A stretch of 44,637 nt of DNA from a bacterium (GTDB taxonomy: Bacteria > Vulcanimicrobiota > Vulcanimicrobiia > Vulcanimicrobiales > Vulcanimicrobiaceae), in assembly GCA_021778415.1 (NCBI GenBank), contig JAJYCL010000012.1:1-44637 (forward strand). Direction: 5' to 3'. Shown here piece by piece: positions 22,487 to 29,437 of this stretch (position 1 is its first letter; each line of letters starts with the position of its first letter). The notes beneath the pieces are model-generated. The model saw only the letters and a list, made by a program, of their open reading frames with translations, was not told the DNA's origin and ran no database searches. Both the position numbers and the translations under genes were made by a program.

Positions 22487-24028
22487 TTAAATCGGCGGCA
22501 CAATCTGATAGGCGAGTGCTTCCGTACCCGACGCTCGTGTGCTCCAGAAGCTGTACGGAAGATAGAAGTATCCGTTGATGCCGTGCGTCGTGCCCCAGGA
22601 ATTGAGCACGATGAACGAACCGCCGGCAACGGAATCATCGTAGCCGACGAAGACCATTGCATGGCCGCCGAGTTTACTTCCATCGTATCCGGAATAGACG
22701 GCGTTGGACGCGTTGAGCGTTCCGAGAACGTTGTCCACACCCATCGCCATATAGATCGGATACCCAGCAGCGAGATAGCTTTTTATCGTCCCTACGTTCG
22801 TTCCGAGATTCCAATATTGCCGCACGCGATAGTTCGCAGCGATGCCCATCGTATACGTCGACAAGTAGGAGTACGACGGGCTATCGCCTGCATTCCATGG
22901 CACGACGGAGAGTGGAACGGCGCCGATCGTGCGGAGCGATTCGAGAACCGCGATGAGCGTTGTGCCATCGTCGATTCCGCCGTTGACCGAGCGTTGATTA
23001 TAGGTGAAGCGCGGGCTAAACGTGGTGGCATCGTTGTTGCCGAATTGCCCGGAGCCGGTGAGAACCCATGATGGAATCGATGCGCGCGCCGCTTTTTGCA
23101 TGGCGCTCATGATGGAATAGACGCCGGAGAAGACGGCGCACATATTCGAGTTCGCTTGATTTCCAACGGGCGGAAACGCGGGGCTCAAATTAACGAACGT
23201 GGCCGACATCGGGCGACGCTTCGTTGCGAAGGAACTGATCGGTGGAGGCAGCGGTGGAGCCGTCGGAATCGCCGCGAGTTCATCCGGCGTTGAAATTTGC
23301 GTATCGCCGATGACGGCGCCGTTGGAGGGTTCGGTAAATGGCGTCGTCGATGCGATGGCAACATTTACAGGGTTCACGATGGCTCCGGCGAGGGTGCCGT
23401 TAATCGCGAACTCCGGAATCGACGCGCCCGAATACGAGACAGATACCGACCCGGCCGGCGAGGTGAGCGTCGTGCTCGAAAGGGTCGCCGAGGGATCGCT
23501 TGATGTAAGCGTTATCGGCGTTGAGAACGGCGTGGTGCCGAGAATGCGCCGGCCCTGCCCATCGTAGAGAACGGCATCGATCGTTGTCGTGGCGGAGGCT
23601 CCCGCGGGAAGCTCGATGGGATTTGCCGAGAGCGTCACGGTCGCGGGGGCGCAACCGAAGCAAGCAAAGAGTGCGCCATTTTCGTCATCGGCTTCCGTCG
23701 AAAACGAACCGGTATCCAGCGTTGCGCCGCTTGCGTTTGCGATCGTCACGGCAAGATTGGCATAGGCCGGTGGGGCCGAAACGCTCACCGAGCATGAACC
23801 TGCGGCACAGGATCCGGTGCTGGTCGTCGTGGCAAATCCGTTCGCCGTCACGGAGACGCTTGCCGTGCTTGCCGCTGCGGTCGCCCCACTCACTCCAATC
23901 GTGAGTGGAATCGTGACGTACCCGGCCGTTGCCGAGGTGGTGGGCAGGCTGACGTTACTAGCCGAGCTACATCCGGCGGCAAGCAGTAGTGCTGCACCGA
24001 GGGCGGCGATTTTTCCGAAATGCTTCAT
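22487..24028 (-). CDS. lipoprotein with papain-like (C1) cysteine peptidase domain
   Basis: 513 residues. MKHFGKIAALGAALLLAAGC is a lipoprotein signal with lipid-modified C20. Residues about 35-230 are Ser/Thr/Ala-rich and look like two Ig-like beta domains. From about 285 a C1A-like peptidase begins: PPVGNQANSNMCAVF holds oxyanion Q291 and nucleophile C297, GGHAMVFVGYDD holds H456, and VLNSWGTTHGINGYF holds N476. The canonical CGSCWAF is changed to SNMCAVF, but Gln, Cys, His and Asn are all present, so activity is plausible. There is no obvious inhibitory propeptide. It would be anchored at the cell surface or periplasmic face and act on proteins there. It is divergent from the FkbM gene. 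Confidence 0.87.
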   Translation of the reverse strand: MKHFGKIAALGAALLLAAGCSSASNVSLPTTSATAGYVTIPLTIGVSGATAAASTASVSVTANGFATTTSTGSCAAGSCSVSVSAPPAYANLAVTIANASGATLDTGSFSTEADDENGALFACFGCAPATVTLSANPIELPAGASATTTIDAVLYDGQGRRILGTTPFSTPITLTSSDPSATLSSTTLTSPAGSVSVSYSGASIPEFAINGTLAGAIVNPVNVAIASTTPFTEPSNGAVIGDTQISTPDELAAIPTAPPLPPPISSFATKRRPMSATFVNLSPAFPPVGNQANSNMCAVFSGVYSIMSAMQKAARASIPSWVLTGSGQFGNNDATTFSPRFTYNQRSVNGGIDDGTTLIAVLESLRTIGAVPLSVVPWNAGDSPSYSYLSTYTMGIAANYRVRQYWNLGTNVGTIKSYLAAGYPIYMAMGVDNVLGTLNASNAVYSGYDGSKLGGHAMVFVGYDDSVAGGSFIVLNSWGTTHGINGYFYLPYSFWSTRASGTEALAYQIVPPI

Positions 24029-24128
24029 AGCCGATATGCTTTCTTCCGTGTCAAAGCCGGGGAAATTGTGCTACCTACCTTTGCCTCCACTGGGCGAGTC
24101 GCCTTTCGACGAACTCCATTGGTGAAGA

Positions 24129-25148
24129 ATGAGGTACGTTGCCGTAACGAGTATAGGTCCAAATGCCTTTTCGATTCGTGGTATTTTTCCATTGTCGACG
24201 ATGAGCAAAGCGCAAGGCTCGCGACCATTTTTGTGGCGAGTCGTTTCGAGTGTCGTTTATGCTTGGGTACCGCACTTGCAACCGTTCATGAGGCGCTCGG
24301 GGCTGTCAGGCGTAAAGCGATGGATCTATCGTTGCATCACCGATCCGTACACGAATTTCCGGCTCGAAAATTTTGAAGTCGAATCCGTCTTTGGAGCGCG
24401 GTTCGAAGGGACGTTGGGCGGTCTCATTCAGCGCCGGGTTTTTCATTTCGGTGTCTTCGAGCCGAATCTCACCGATTGGATCAAACAATCACTACGACCC
24501 GGTGACACGTTTTTGGATGTTGGGGCCAACGTTGGATATTTTACGCTGTTAGCCTCACGTGTCGTTGGCCCGACGGGATCAGTCGTTGCGGTTGAAGCTG
24601 CACCGTCTACTTTCTCTACGCTCGTGAAGAACTGCCAGCGCAATTCCTGTACGAACGTCCGCTCACTCAATCTTGCCGCATTCGATCGCGAGACGGAATT
24701 GCCGCTGTTTCACATCCCGAGCGAAGAGAACACCGGAGGAGCGAGTGTCGTTCTCGCTGTTGGCCCGTGCGAAACTGTCGTGCAGGCGAAACCGCTAGCG
24801 ACCGTGCTTTCCGAATCCGAAATAGGTTCCATGCGAATCGTGAAAATTGATGTTGAAGGTGCAGAAGTGGAAGCGGTGCGCGGCCTCATTCCCGTCATTT
24901 CCCGGATGCCTGAGCACGTCGAAATCGTTGTTGAATCTCTGCCGGAGAACTATGACGCGATTGCCGGCATGATGGAAGAACTCGAGTTCCATACCTATAC
25001 GTTAGAGAATCCGATGGAGCCATTCATTCCTGTCCACGGTTCACGTCGCCCACTGCGCCATCGCGGCGCGTTTTCGCAAGCGGGCTTAACGATGGATCAT
25101 GGTGTCGCCTATTTCGTTTTTTCTCGCCAAGATCGCGAAGAATTGTAA
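24129..25148 (+). CDS. FkbM family methyltransferase
   Basis: Up to 339 residues. The SAM-binding region reads TFLDVGANVGYFTLLASRVV at about residues 127-146, followed by GSVVAVEAAPSTF, and the FkbM signature MRIVKIDVEGAEVEAVRGL lies near residue 237. FkbM enzymes O-methylate hydroxyl groups on polyketides, sugars and glycolipids; the acceptor here is unknown. No glycosyltransferase neighbours point to one. The start is uncertain: ATG 24129 has a GGTGAA only 2 bases upstream, while ATG 24201 (MSKAQGSRPF) would drop 24 poorly typical residues. The gene ends 8 bases before the truncated tRNA-Ile fragment. Confidence 0.87.
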   Translation: MRYVAVTSIGPNAFSIRGIFPLSTMSKAQGSRPFLWRVVSSVVYAWVPHLQPFMRRSGLSGVKRWIYRCITDPYTNFRLENFEVESVFGARFEGTLGGLIQRRVFHFGVFEPNLTDWIKQSLRPGDTFLDVGANVGYFTLLASRVVGPTGSVVAVEAAPSTFSTLVKNCQRNSCTNVRSLNLAAFDRETELPLFHIPSEENTGGASVVLAVGPCETVVQAKPLATVLSESEIGSMRIVKIDVEGAEVEAVRGLIPVISRMPEHVEIVVESLPENYDAIAGMMEELEFHTYTLENPMEPFIPVHGSRRPLRHRGAFSQAGLTMDHGVAYFVFSRQDREEL

Positions 25149-25156
25149 GCCGCGTC

Positions 25157-25197
25157 GGTGGGCCGTCCTGGGATCGAACCGGGACCTCATGCGTATC
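25157..25197 (-). pseudogene. truncated tRNA-Ile fragment (3' half, att-like scar)
   Basis: These 41 bases match the 3' half of the intact tRNA-Ile(GAT) at 26283-26359, from the GAT anticodon to the acceptor 3' strand (shared GGATCGAACC and GGGACCTCATGC), with two substitutions and one missing base. The D arm and 5' acceptor strand are absent, so it cannot be a working tRNA. Same orientation as the intact gene, on its 3' side, as expected for a displaced 3' end after site-specific integration. Confidence 0.85.
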
Positions 25198-25198
25198 G

Positions 25199-25244
25199 AT
25201 GCCGGAAATTTCTTCGGGCGAATGCCGGAACTTTCTTCAGGCGA
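25199..25244. repeat. two tandem 23-bp repeats beside the tRNA fragment
   Basis: ATGCCGGAAATTTCTTCGGG+CGA (25199-25221) is followed directly by a second copy with two changes (25222-25244). It lies between the tRNA-Ile fragment and the first islet gene, where recombinase arm sites or a duplicated regulatory site could be. Confidence 0.75.
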
Positions 25245-25274
25245 ACGAACGTAGGCTGCTAGGAGGATCTGCTT

Positions 25275-25721
25275 TTGAAACGATGGTTTGTTTTTTTTGC
25301 CGGCATCGCGTTTGTCGCAGGCGCGATGATGGCCCCTGCGCTAGCGGTCAACTACGAGCCGAGCAACGGTGTCATTCTGCTTCGGAATTGGACAAAGGAG
25401 TTCGTGAAAATCACGGAGATCCGGCACATGGTCGGTTCGTTACCAGGTATCGTGATCGACCGGGACCTCACCATCCCCCCGGATGGGAAGTTTATCTACG
25501 CGAACCGATGCTGCTACGCTGCCGGCTCCGTCTATCGCATCACCTATCTGAATCCGCCCGGAGCGGAGCATAAGACCGGTTCGATTCTGATCACCATGGG
25601 ATACGGAGCTCTCGGCTGCCAAATGTTCAGCGCGCCCCTAGCCGCCTCCGATGAGGTCGAGTTCAGAACGAAAAACAGCGAAATTCATGCCGTCGACAGA
25701 GGGCGGTTGTGTCAAAAATGA
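25275..25721 (+). CDS. secreted protein, islet paralogue 1
   Basis: 148 residues from a TTG start with AGGAGG at 25261-25266, 8 bases upstream, so the start is well supported. A signal peptide (MKRWFVFFAGIAFVAGAMMA, cleavage near PALA) precedes a compact domain. It shares with the next gene EIRHMVGSLPGIVID, then DLT.PP, then YANRCCYAAGS.YRIT. The adjacent Cys pair in NRCCYAAG and two later cysteines (LGC, RLC) suggest disulfides. No family recognised, and no enzyme motif seen. It lies inside the tRNA-Ile islet and is followed after 11 bases by its paralogue. Confidence 0.8.
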   Translation: MKRWFVFFAGIAFVAGAMMAPALAVNYEPSNGVILLRNWTKEFVKITEIRHMVGSLPGIVIDRDLTIPPDGKFIYANRCCYAAGSVYRITYLNPPGAEHKTGSILITMGYGALGCQMFSAPLAASDEVEFRTKNSEIHAVDRGRLCQK

Positions 25722-25732
25722 GGATCACTGCA

Positions 25733-26164
25733 ATGAAACGTCTCGCCCTCTTTTGTGCGGGCCTCGCGCTCGTGTTGGGGCTCGCACACGCACCGACGCT
25801 CGCGTACACCCGTGAAAACGGCGTCATCATTCTCCGGAATCGCACCAGCGCGCCTGTGAAGATCGTCGAAATCCGGCATATGGTGGGCTCGCTGCCGGGG
25901 ATCGTGATCGATCACGATCTGACCGTCCCGCCCCACAAGACCGTCTACGCAAATCGATGCTGCTACGCGGCTGGATCCGATTACCGCATCACTGCCGAAG
26001 GCTCCGGCCAGAAGGTCTCGCATGTCGTTCAGGTCCGTATGAAGGGATGCCCGATTGGCAACGGCCAATTTGGTGGAATCGATTATGCGAGTTACGTCGT
26101 CGAGCTCATGACGACCGGAAAAGGCGAGCTCGTGTTCATCGACAAGGGGCCTGCCTGCGAATAA
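25733..26164 (+). CDS. secreted protein, islet paralogue 2
   Basis: 143 residues from ATG 25733, with TGAGGA about 9 bases upstream; an in-frame start 24 bases earlier would overlap gene 1. The signal peptide is MKRLALFCAGLALVLGLAHA with cleavage near TLAYT. The mature part repeats the core of paralogue 1 (GVIILRN, EIRHMVGSLPGIVID, YANRCCYAAGSDYRIT) but diverges after it, with four other cysteine positions roughly kept. Tandem duplication followed by divergence is clear. Function unknown; exported, probably disulfide-bonded. A bidirectional terminator follows 86 bases downstream. Confidence 0.8.
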   Translation: MKRLALFCAGLALVLGLAHAPTLAYTRENGVIILRNRTSAPVKIVEIRHMVGSLPGIVIDHDLTVPPHKTVYANRCCYAAGSDYRITAEGSGQKVSHVVQVRMKGCPIGNGQFGGIDYASYVVELMTTGKGELVFIDKGPACE

Positions 26165-26249
26165 TCCCAAGGCCTCCCTTGAGCGGTTAGTCCTCGCCGG
26201 ATGTGAGGGCTAGCCGCTCGAGAAGTCTGCCATAGTCGACAGCTTCAAA

Positions 26250-26279
26250 AAAAAGACCCCGATAAAATCGGGGTTTTTT
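26250..26279. terminator. bidirectional intrinsic terminator
   Basis: CCCCGAT (26257-26263) pairs with ATCGGGG (26267-26273) around AAA, with an A-run upstream and a T-run downstream. It can end the two-gene islet transcript on the plus strand and the tRNA-Ile transcript on the minus strand. Confidence 0.85.
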
Positions 26280-26282
26280 ATA

Positions 26283-26359
26283 TGGTGGGCCATCCTGGGA
26301 TCGAACCAGGGACCTCATGCTTATCAAGCATGCGCTCTAACCAGCTGAGCTAATGGCCC
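26283..26359 (-). tRNA. tRNA-Ile (anticodon GAT)
   Basis: Minus strand: acceptor GGGCCAT/ATGGCCC perfect, discriminator A, encoded CCA. The anticodon loop TTGATAA gives GAT, reading AUC/AUU. It is intact and is the attachment-type site of the islet: its 3' half is duplicated at 25157-25197. Confidence 0.96.
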
Positions 26360-26372
26360 GCGTTACGACGGG

Positions 26373-26378
26373 AGTATA
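26373..26378 (-). promoter_or_regulatory. -10 box of tRNA-Ile
   Basis: TATACT on the minus strand lies 13 bases before the tRNA 5' end. TTGCCT (26393-26398) is upstream but the spacing of 14 is short, so only the -10 is convincing. Confidence 0.45.
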
Positions 26379-26425
26379 TCATGCCATGCAAGAGGCAATT
26401 ATTGGCACGACTCCTGTCGCGGTGG

Positions 26426-26668
26426 CTAGATGAGGCCGATCCATTTTTGCATGTAGGCATCCTCGCTTTTAATTTGGGCGAGCATGAGGGCTTCGAGGGC
26501 GTCGGATTCTCGCTGCATCTCGGCTCGCTCCTCGGTTTGGAAATCGAAGGCCTGGTGTTGGACGGCGAGGTTGGCCTCCTCGGCAGCCTGAGCCGCCGAG
26601 GAAGCGGGATCCGGCGGCGCACTTGCGGCCGCCGAAGCGGTCCGGCTCACGGATTCGATGCGGCTCAT
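26426..26668 (-). CDS. short helical protein, possible secretion substrate
   Basis: 80 residues, ATG overlapping the stop of the previous gene (ATGA). The N-terminus is Ser/Ala-rich and flexible; from about residue 28 it is one long charged helix (QTEERAEMQRESDALEALML). It ends AQIKSEDAYMQKWIGLI. The last segment is similar to the end of the neighbouring 109-residue protein (AQTKSDNAITKKFIESI), suggesting a shared C-terminal motif. No signal peptide, no Cys. Size and shape recall rod or needle subunits of specialised secretion systems, but I recognise no such family. Confidence 0.6.
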   Translation of the reverse strand: MSRIESVSRTASAAASAPPDPASSAAQAAEEANLAVQHQAFDFQTEERAEMQRESDALEALMLAQIKSEDAYMQKWIGLI

Positions 26669-26994
26669 GAGCTGATCGATTCGATGAACTTCTTGGTGAT
26701 CGCATTGTCTGATTTCGTCTGCGCCATCTGGACATCGCGCAGGGTATTCACCTCGCGCATCTTTTCGCTGCGCTCATCGATCATCTCGTTAAAGACGGTG
26801 GATTGCATCTGCATCGATTCTTGGTGGCGGATCTGCTCGGCATACATGGCGGTTTGAAACGCCTCGTCTTGGGCGTTGAGGCCGCCCATGGCCCCGAGTT
26901 GGGCTCCGTTGCCGGCGGCGGAGAAGAGGCCGCCGACGACGCTACCGGCGATCATCGGGGCCGCGGATTCGAGCAGGGCGGGGAGAAAAGCCAT
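26665..26994 (-). CDS. short helical protein with hydrophobic N-terminus
   Basis: 109 residues, with AAGGAG 7 bases before the ATG, the best ribosome site in this cluster. The N-terminal 35 residues are hydrophobic and Gly/Ala-rich (AAPMIAGSVVGGLFSAAGNG), then a Met/Gln-rich helix (YAEQIRHQESMQMQSTVFNE) leads to a final helix ending AQTKSDNAITKKFIESISS, similar to the end of the next gene. Lies 23 bases downstream of the lytic transglycosylase. Function unknown; could be a small membrane or exported structural protein. Confidence 0.62.
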   Translation of the reverse strand: MAFLPALLESAAPMIAGSVVGGLFSAAGNGAQLGAMGGLNAQDEAFQTAMYAEQIRHQESMQMQSTVFNEMIDERSEKMREVNTLRDVQMAQTKSDNAITKKFIESISS

Positions 26995-27017
26995 GGTGGA
27001 CTCCTTTTCGGTGGTGC

Positions 27018-27671
27018 TTAGGCGGCGTCGGGATCGATGACGGAGCTATAGTCGGGGCCTTGTTGGGCCGACGCGCTCGGTGGCGGTGAAATCGGCAGTG
27101 GCGGGGTATACGGCATGAGTGAGGGCTGGCAGAGCGCGGCCCCGGCGGCAGCGTTGCGCAGGGTCCCCACATCGGCCACGGTCGCCCGATCGTCGCCGTG
27201 GGCGATTTGCCGATAGTGCCGAAGGACGGAATCGGCGTAGCCGAGGGTTTCGCCGTCTCCCCAGGTGGTGCGGGTTCCCGTCGCAGTCGGGCTTCCGGCG
27301 TTATAAGCACTCAGCGCCTTATGTAGATCGCCGCCGTAGCGATTGAGGTTGGAGCGAATCATCCGAGCGGCATAATCCGCGTTGGCCTGGGGATCGAGGG
27401 CGGAGGCGGTGCGGGCAAAGCTGTGCCAGCGATCGTCGATCTGGAAGATGCCGTGCCCGTGGCCGCCGTCTCCGATGATATTGCGCCCGGCGTTGTTGCC
27501 CGGGCCGCCCGTCTCTTGCGCCGCCACCGCGGCGAGCAAATCGGGATCGAGGCCTTGGGCCTTTGCGGCGGTGGCAATTTCCGTCGAATAGGCCACGCCG
27601 CGGCCGTTGAGTTGGGCCGCGGCGGCGTGAATAGAGGCTGGAAGTATCATTGCCGCCGTCCACTGCGACAT
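27018..27671 (-). CDS. lytic transglycosylase (SLT-type) domain protein
   Basis: 217 residues from ATG 27671 (an ATG at 27650 is also possible); the longer open frame upstream is antisense to the DUF177 gene. The lysozyme-fold domain spans about 25-165: catalytic-type Glu in LLAAVAAQETGGPGNN, then NIIGDGGHGHGIFQIDDRWH and HKALSAYNAGSPTATG. It would cut peptidoglycan glycan strands. The N-terminus has only a weakly hydrophobic, non-standard export signal (AAMILPASIHAAAAQ), and the C-terminal 50 residues are Pro/Ser-rich. Transglycosylases of this size commonly open the wall for secretion systems, pili or phage. It is first in an operon with two short helical proteins. Confidence 0.8.
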   Translation of the reverse strand: MSQWTAAMILPASIHAAAAQLNGRGVAYSTEIATAAKAQGLDPDLLAAVAAQETGGPGNNAGRNIIGDGGHGHGIFQIDDRWHSFARTASALDPQANADYAARMIRSNLNRYGGDLHKALSAYNAGSPTATGTRTTWGDGETLGYADSVLRHYRQIAHGDDRATVADVGTLRNAAAGAALCQPSLMPYTPPLPISPPPSASAQQGPDYSSVIDPDAA

Positions 27672-27680
27672 TTCCGCGGT

Positions 27681-27709
27681 TTGACAAGGGGGGCGTCGGG
27701 CTCTACTAT
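27681..27709 (+). promoter_or_regulatory. near-consensus promoter of the DUF177-rpmF-fab operon
   Basis: TTGACA (27681-27686, perfect) and TACTAT (27704-27709) are 17 bases apart. Transcription would start near 27716, leaving a leader of about 58 bases before the DUF177 gene. No other gene lies between, and the divergent transglycosylase starts only 10 bases away, so its own promoter must overlap this region. Confidence 0.8.
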
Positions 27710-27716
27710 ACGGTAG

Positions 27717-27757
27717 TCGTGACGAGGGCTCCGCAGCCGCGGGGCCCTTCTGCACGA
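27717..27757 (+). promoter_or_regulatory. hairpin in the leader of the rpmF operon
   Basis: TCGTG (27717-27721) pairs with CACGA (27753-27757), and inside it a 9-bp stem GGGCTCCGC/GCGGGGCCC (27726-27734 with 27739-27747, one T-G) closes an AGCC loop. No T-run follows, so it is not a terminator; it ends 17 bases before the ATG. It might control translation or RNA stability. Confidence 0.5.
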
Positions 27758-27774
27758 CCGTACCTAGAGAAATC

Positions 27775-28248
27775 ATGAACCGTATGCATACGATCGAGCT
27801 TGCCGGACTCTTTGCCGGATCGGGAAGAAACCTGGTTGTCGATGAAGAGATCGCCCTAGATGGATTTGAGGGGATCGCCTTCCCGCAACCGGCAAGAACG
27901 CAGCTCAATCTTCGTGTCGTAGATCGTCTGATCGCCATCGATGGCGGGATCGACGTTCTCGCGCAGGGAGAATGCGTCGGGTGCCTCGATGATGTATCGC
28001 GAGAGCTACACGTCGAGGTCAGCGAGCGTCTTGATCCGGATGGAGATCGCAGCGTCGATCCGTTTGGTGAAACGAACGTCCTCGTTGGAACTCGGCTCGA
28101 TCTCGTGGATCTTGTGCAGCAACTCGTGCTCACCTCGCTTCCCATGGGATTGCGTTGCGGGCCGGATTGCAAAGGTCTCTGCGGTGAATGTGGTGCGAAC
28201 CTTAACACGGGCAATTGCCCTCATAGTAACGGAGAGTCACGTGGCTAA
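27775..28248 (+). CDS. DUF177 (YceD-like) protein
   Basis: 157 residues. The N-terminal half is beta-rich; the C-terminus carries the family motif LRCGPDCKGLCGECGANLNT with a second Cys group (GNCPH), a likely metal site. YceD/DUF177 proteins are almost always encoded right before rpmF and are needed for normal 23S rRNA levels; the detailed role is not settled. The gene overlaps rpmF by 8 bases. The start could also be the ATG three codons on (MHTIELAGLF). Confidence 0.9.
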   Translation: MNRMHTIELAGLFAGSGRNLVVDEEIALDGFEGIAFPQPARTQLNLRVVDRLIAIDGGIDVLAQGECVGCLDDVSRELHVEVSERLDPDGDRSVDPFGETNVLVGTRLDLVDLVQQLVLTSLPMGLRCGPDCKGLCGECGANLNTGNCPHSNGESRG

Positions 28249-28447
28249 TCTCAAATGGAAGACGCCTCGCAGTAAAACGCGGAGTCGTCGCGCAGCGAAT
28301 TGGAACCTCAATCCGGTAACGACGGTCGCTTGCCCGCAATGCAAGCAGCCGAAGCGTCCGCATTTCGTCTGCGGCCACTGCGGCATGTACGACGGCCGTC
28401 AGGTTGTCGAGATCAAAGACGATCACGCCGGCCACGCGCACGACTAA
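28241..28447 (+). CDS. rpmF: 50S ribosomal protein L32
   Basis: 68 residues from a GTG with GGAGA 5 bases upstream. The N-terminus ANLKWKTPRSKTRSRRAANW is the L32 signature, and a zinc ribbon follows: CPQCKQPKRPHFVCGHCGMYDG. The last residues (DDHAGHAHD) are a His-rich extension. It overlaps the DUF177 stop and is followed by fabH after 3 bases. Confidence 0.96.
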   Translation: MANLKWKTPRSKTRSRRAANWNLNPVTTVACPQCKQPKRPHFVCGHCGMYDGRQVVEIKDDHAGHAHD

Positions 28448-28450
28448 CCC

Positions 28451-29437
28451 TTGAACCCGATCGGGGTCAAAATTCGCGCCGTCGGCAGTTATGCGCCGGA
28501 GAAAATTCTCACCAATGAGGATTTCGAACGCATGCTGGACACGAGTGACGAATGGATTACGTCGCGCACCGGAATGAAGCGCCGACACATCAGTGCGCCG
28601 GAACAGGCGTCGAGCGACCTCGGGATCGAGGCCGCTCGCATTGCGTTGCAACGTGCAAATCTTACGCCGCAGGATATTGATTGCTACGTCGTCGCCAGCG
28701 CGACGCCGGATTATATCTTTCCGGCGACGTCCGCGATCATCGCCGCAAAATTAGGAGCCACCGATAAACCCGCGTTCGATATGGAGATCGGATGCAGTGG
28801 ATTCATCTATGGCCTCACGGTTTGCGCCGGCTTGATCCGCGGCGGTGTGCACAAGCGCGTCATGCTCATCGGTGCCGAAACGCTCACCAAATTTACGAAT
28901 TATGAAGATCGCGGCACGTCGATTCTTTTCGGCGACGGTGCCGGAGCGGCGATTCTCGAAGCGAGTGAAATCGATTCGTTCCTTTCCAGCGATTTAGGTT
29001 CCGACGGCTCGAATCCGGCGATTCTGTTGCTGCCAACCGGTGGCTCGCGTGAACGCGTCACGCAAGCGGCCATCGATGCCAAGCGCGATATGATCTACAT
29101 GAATGGTCGCGAAGTGTTCAAATTTGCGGTCACGAAAATGATTCAGTCCACGGCTCGTGCGCTGGAAAAAGCGGGGCTCACCAAAGAGCAGTGCAACTTC
29201 CTTATCCCGCATCAAGCGAATAAGCGCATCATCGACGCTGCTTCAAAATATCTCGAAATGCCGCCGGAAAAAGTGCTCGTGAATATCCAAGAGTACGGCA
29301 ATACCTCGTGTGCATCCGTGCCGCTGGCCCTCGATGAAGCCTTACAAGGCGGAAAAATTCATCCCGGCGATATCATCGTTTTCGTGGGATTCGGCGCCGG
29401 GCTTTCATGGGGCGCCGTCACCTGGAGATGGCAATAA
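28451..29437 (+). CDS. fabH: 3-oxoacyl-ACP synthase III
   Basis: 328 residues from a TTG start 3 bases after rpmF. The triad is complete: C115 in EIGCSGFIYGL, H254 in IPHQANKRI and N284 in YGNTSCAS. The GDGAGAAILE loop is typical. FabH condenses acetyl-CoA (or another short acyl-CoA) with malonyl-ACP to start fatty acid synthesis. plsX, which often lies between rpmF and fabH, is missing here. The stop shares a base with the fabD start (TAATG). Confidence 0.96.
   Translation: MNPIGVKIRAVGSYAPEKILTNEDFERMLDTSDEWITSRTGMKRRHISAPEQASSDLGIEAARIALQRANLTPQDIDCYVVASATPDYIFPATSAIIAAKLGATDKPAFDMEIGCSGFIYGLTVCAGLIRGGVHKRVMLIGAETLTKFTNYEDRGTSILFGDGAGAAILEASEIDSFLSSDLGSDGSNPAILLLPTGGSRERVTQAAIDAKRDMIYMNGREVFKFAVTKMIQSTARALEKAGLTKEQCNFLIPHQANKRIIDAASKYLEMPPEKVLVNIQEYGNTSCASVPLALDEALQGGKIHPGDIIVFVGFGAGLSWGAVTWRWQ

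Larger units (their letters stand above)
25157..26325. mobile_element. small islet inserted at the 3' end of tRNA-Ile
   Basis: A direct repeat of the 3' half of tRNA-Ile bounds about 1.1 kb: the intact tRNA on the right, the displaced fragment on the left. Between them are a 23-bp tandem repeat, two paralogous secreted-protein genes and a terminator. This is the arrangement left by tyrosine-recombinase integration into a tRNA, but no integrase is present, so it is either a decayed element or a cargo-only islet. Confidence 0.6.

Noticed and set aside
25157-25197. A second working tRNA-Ile
   Set aside because: The 5' half is missing, so no acceptor stem or D arm can form.
27018-28214. Long upstream extension of the transglycosylase frame
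   Set aside because: The extra part is antisense to the DUF177 and rpmF genes and is Arg/Ser-rich shadow sequence; the domain begins after 27671.
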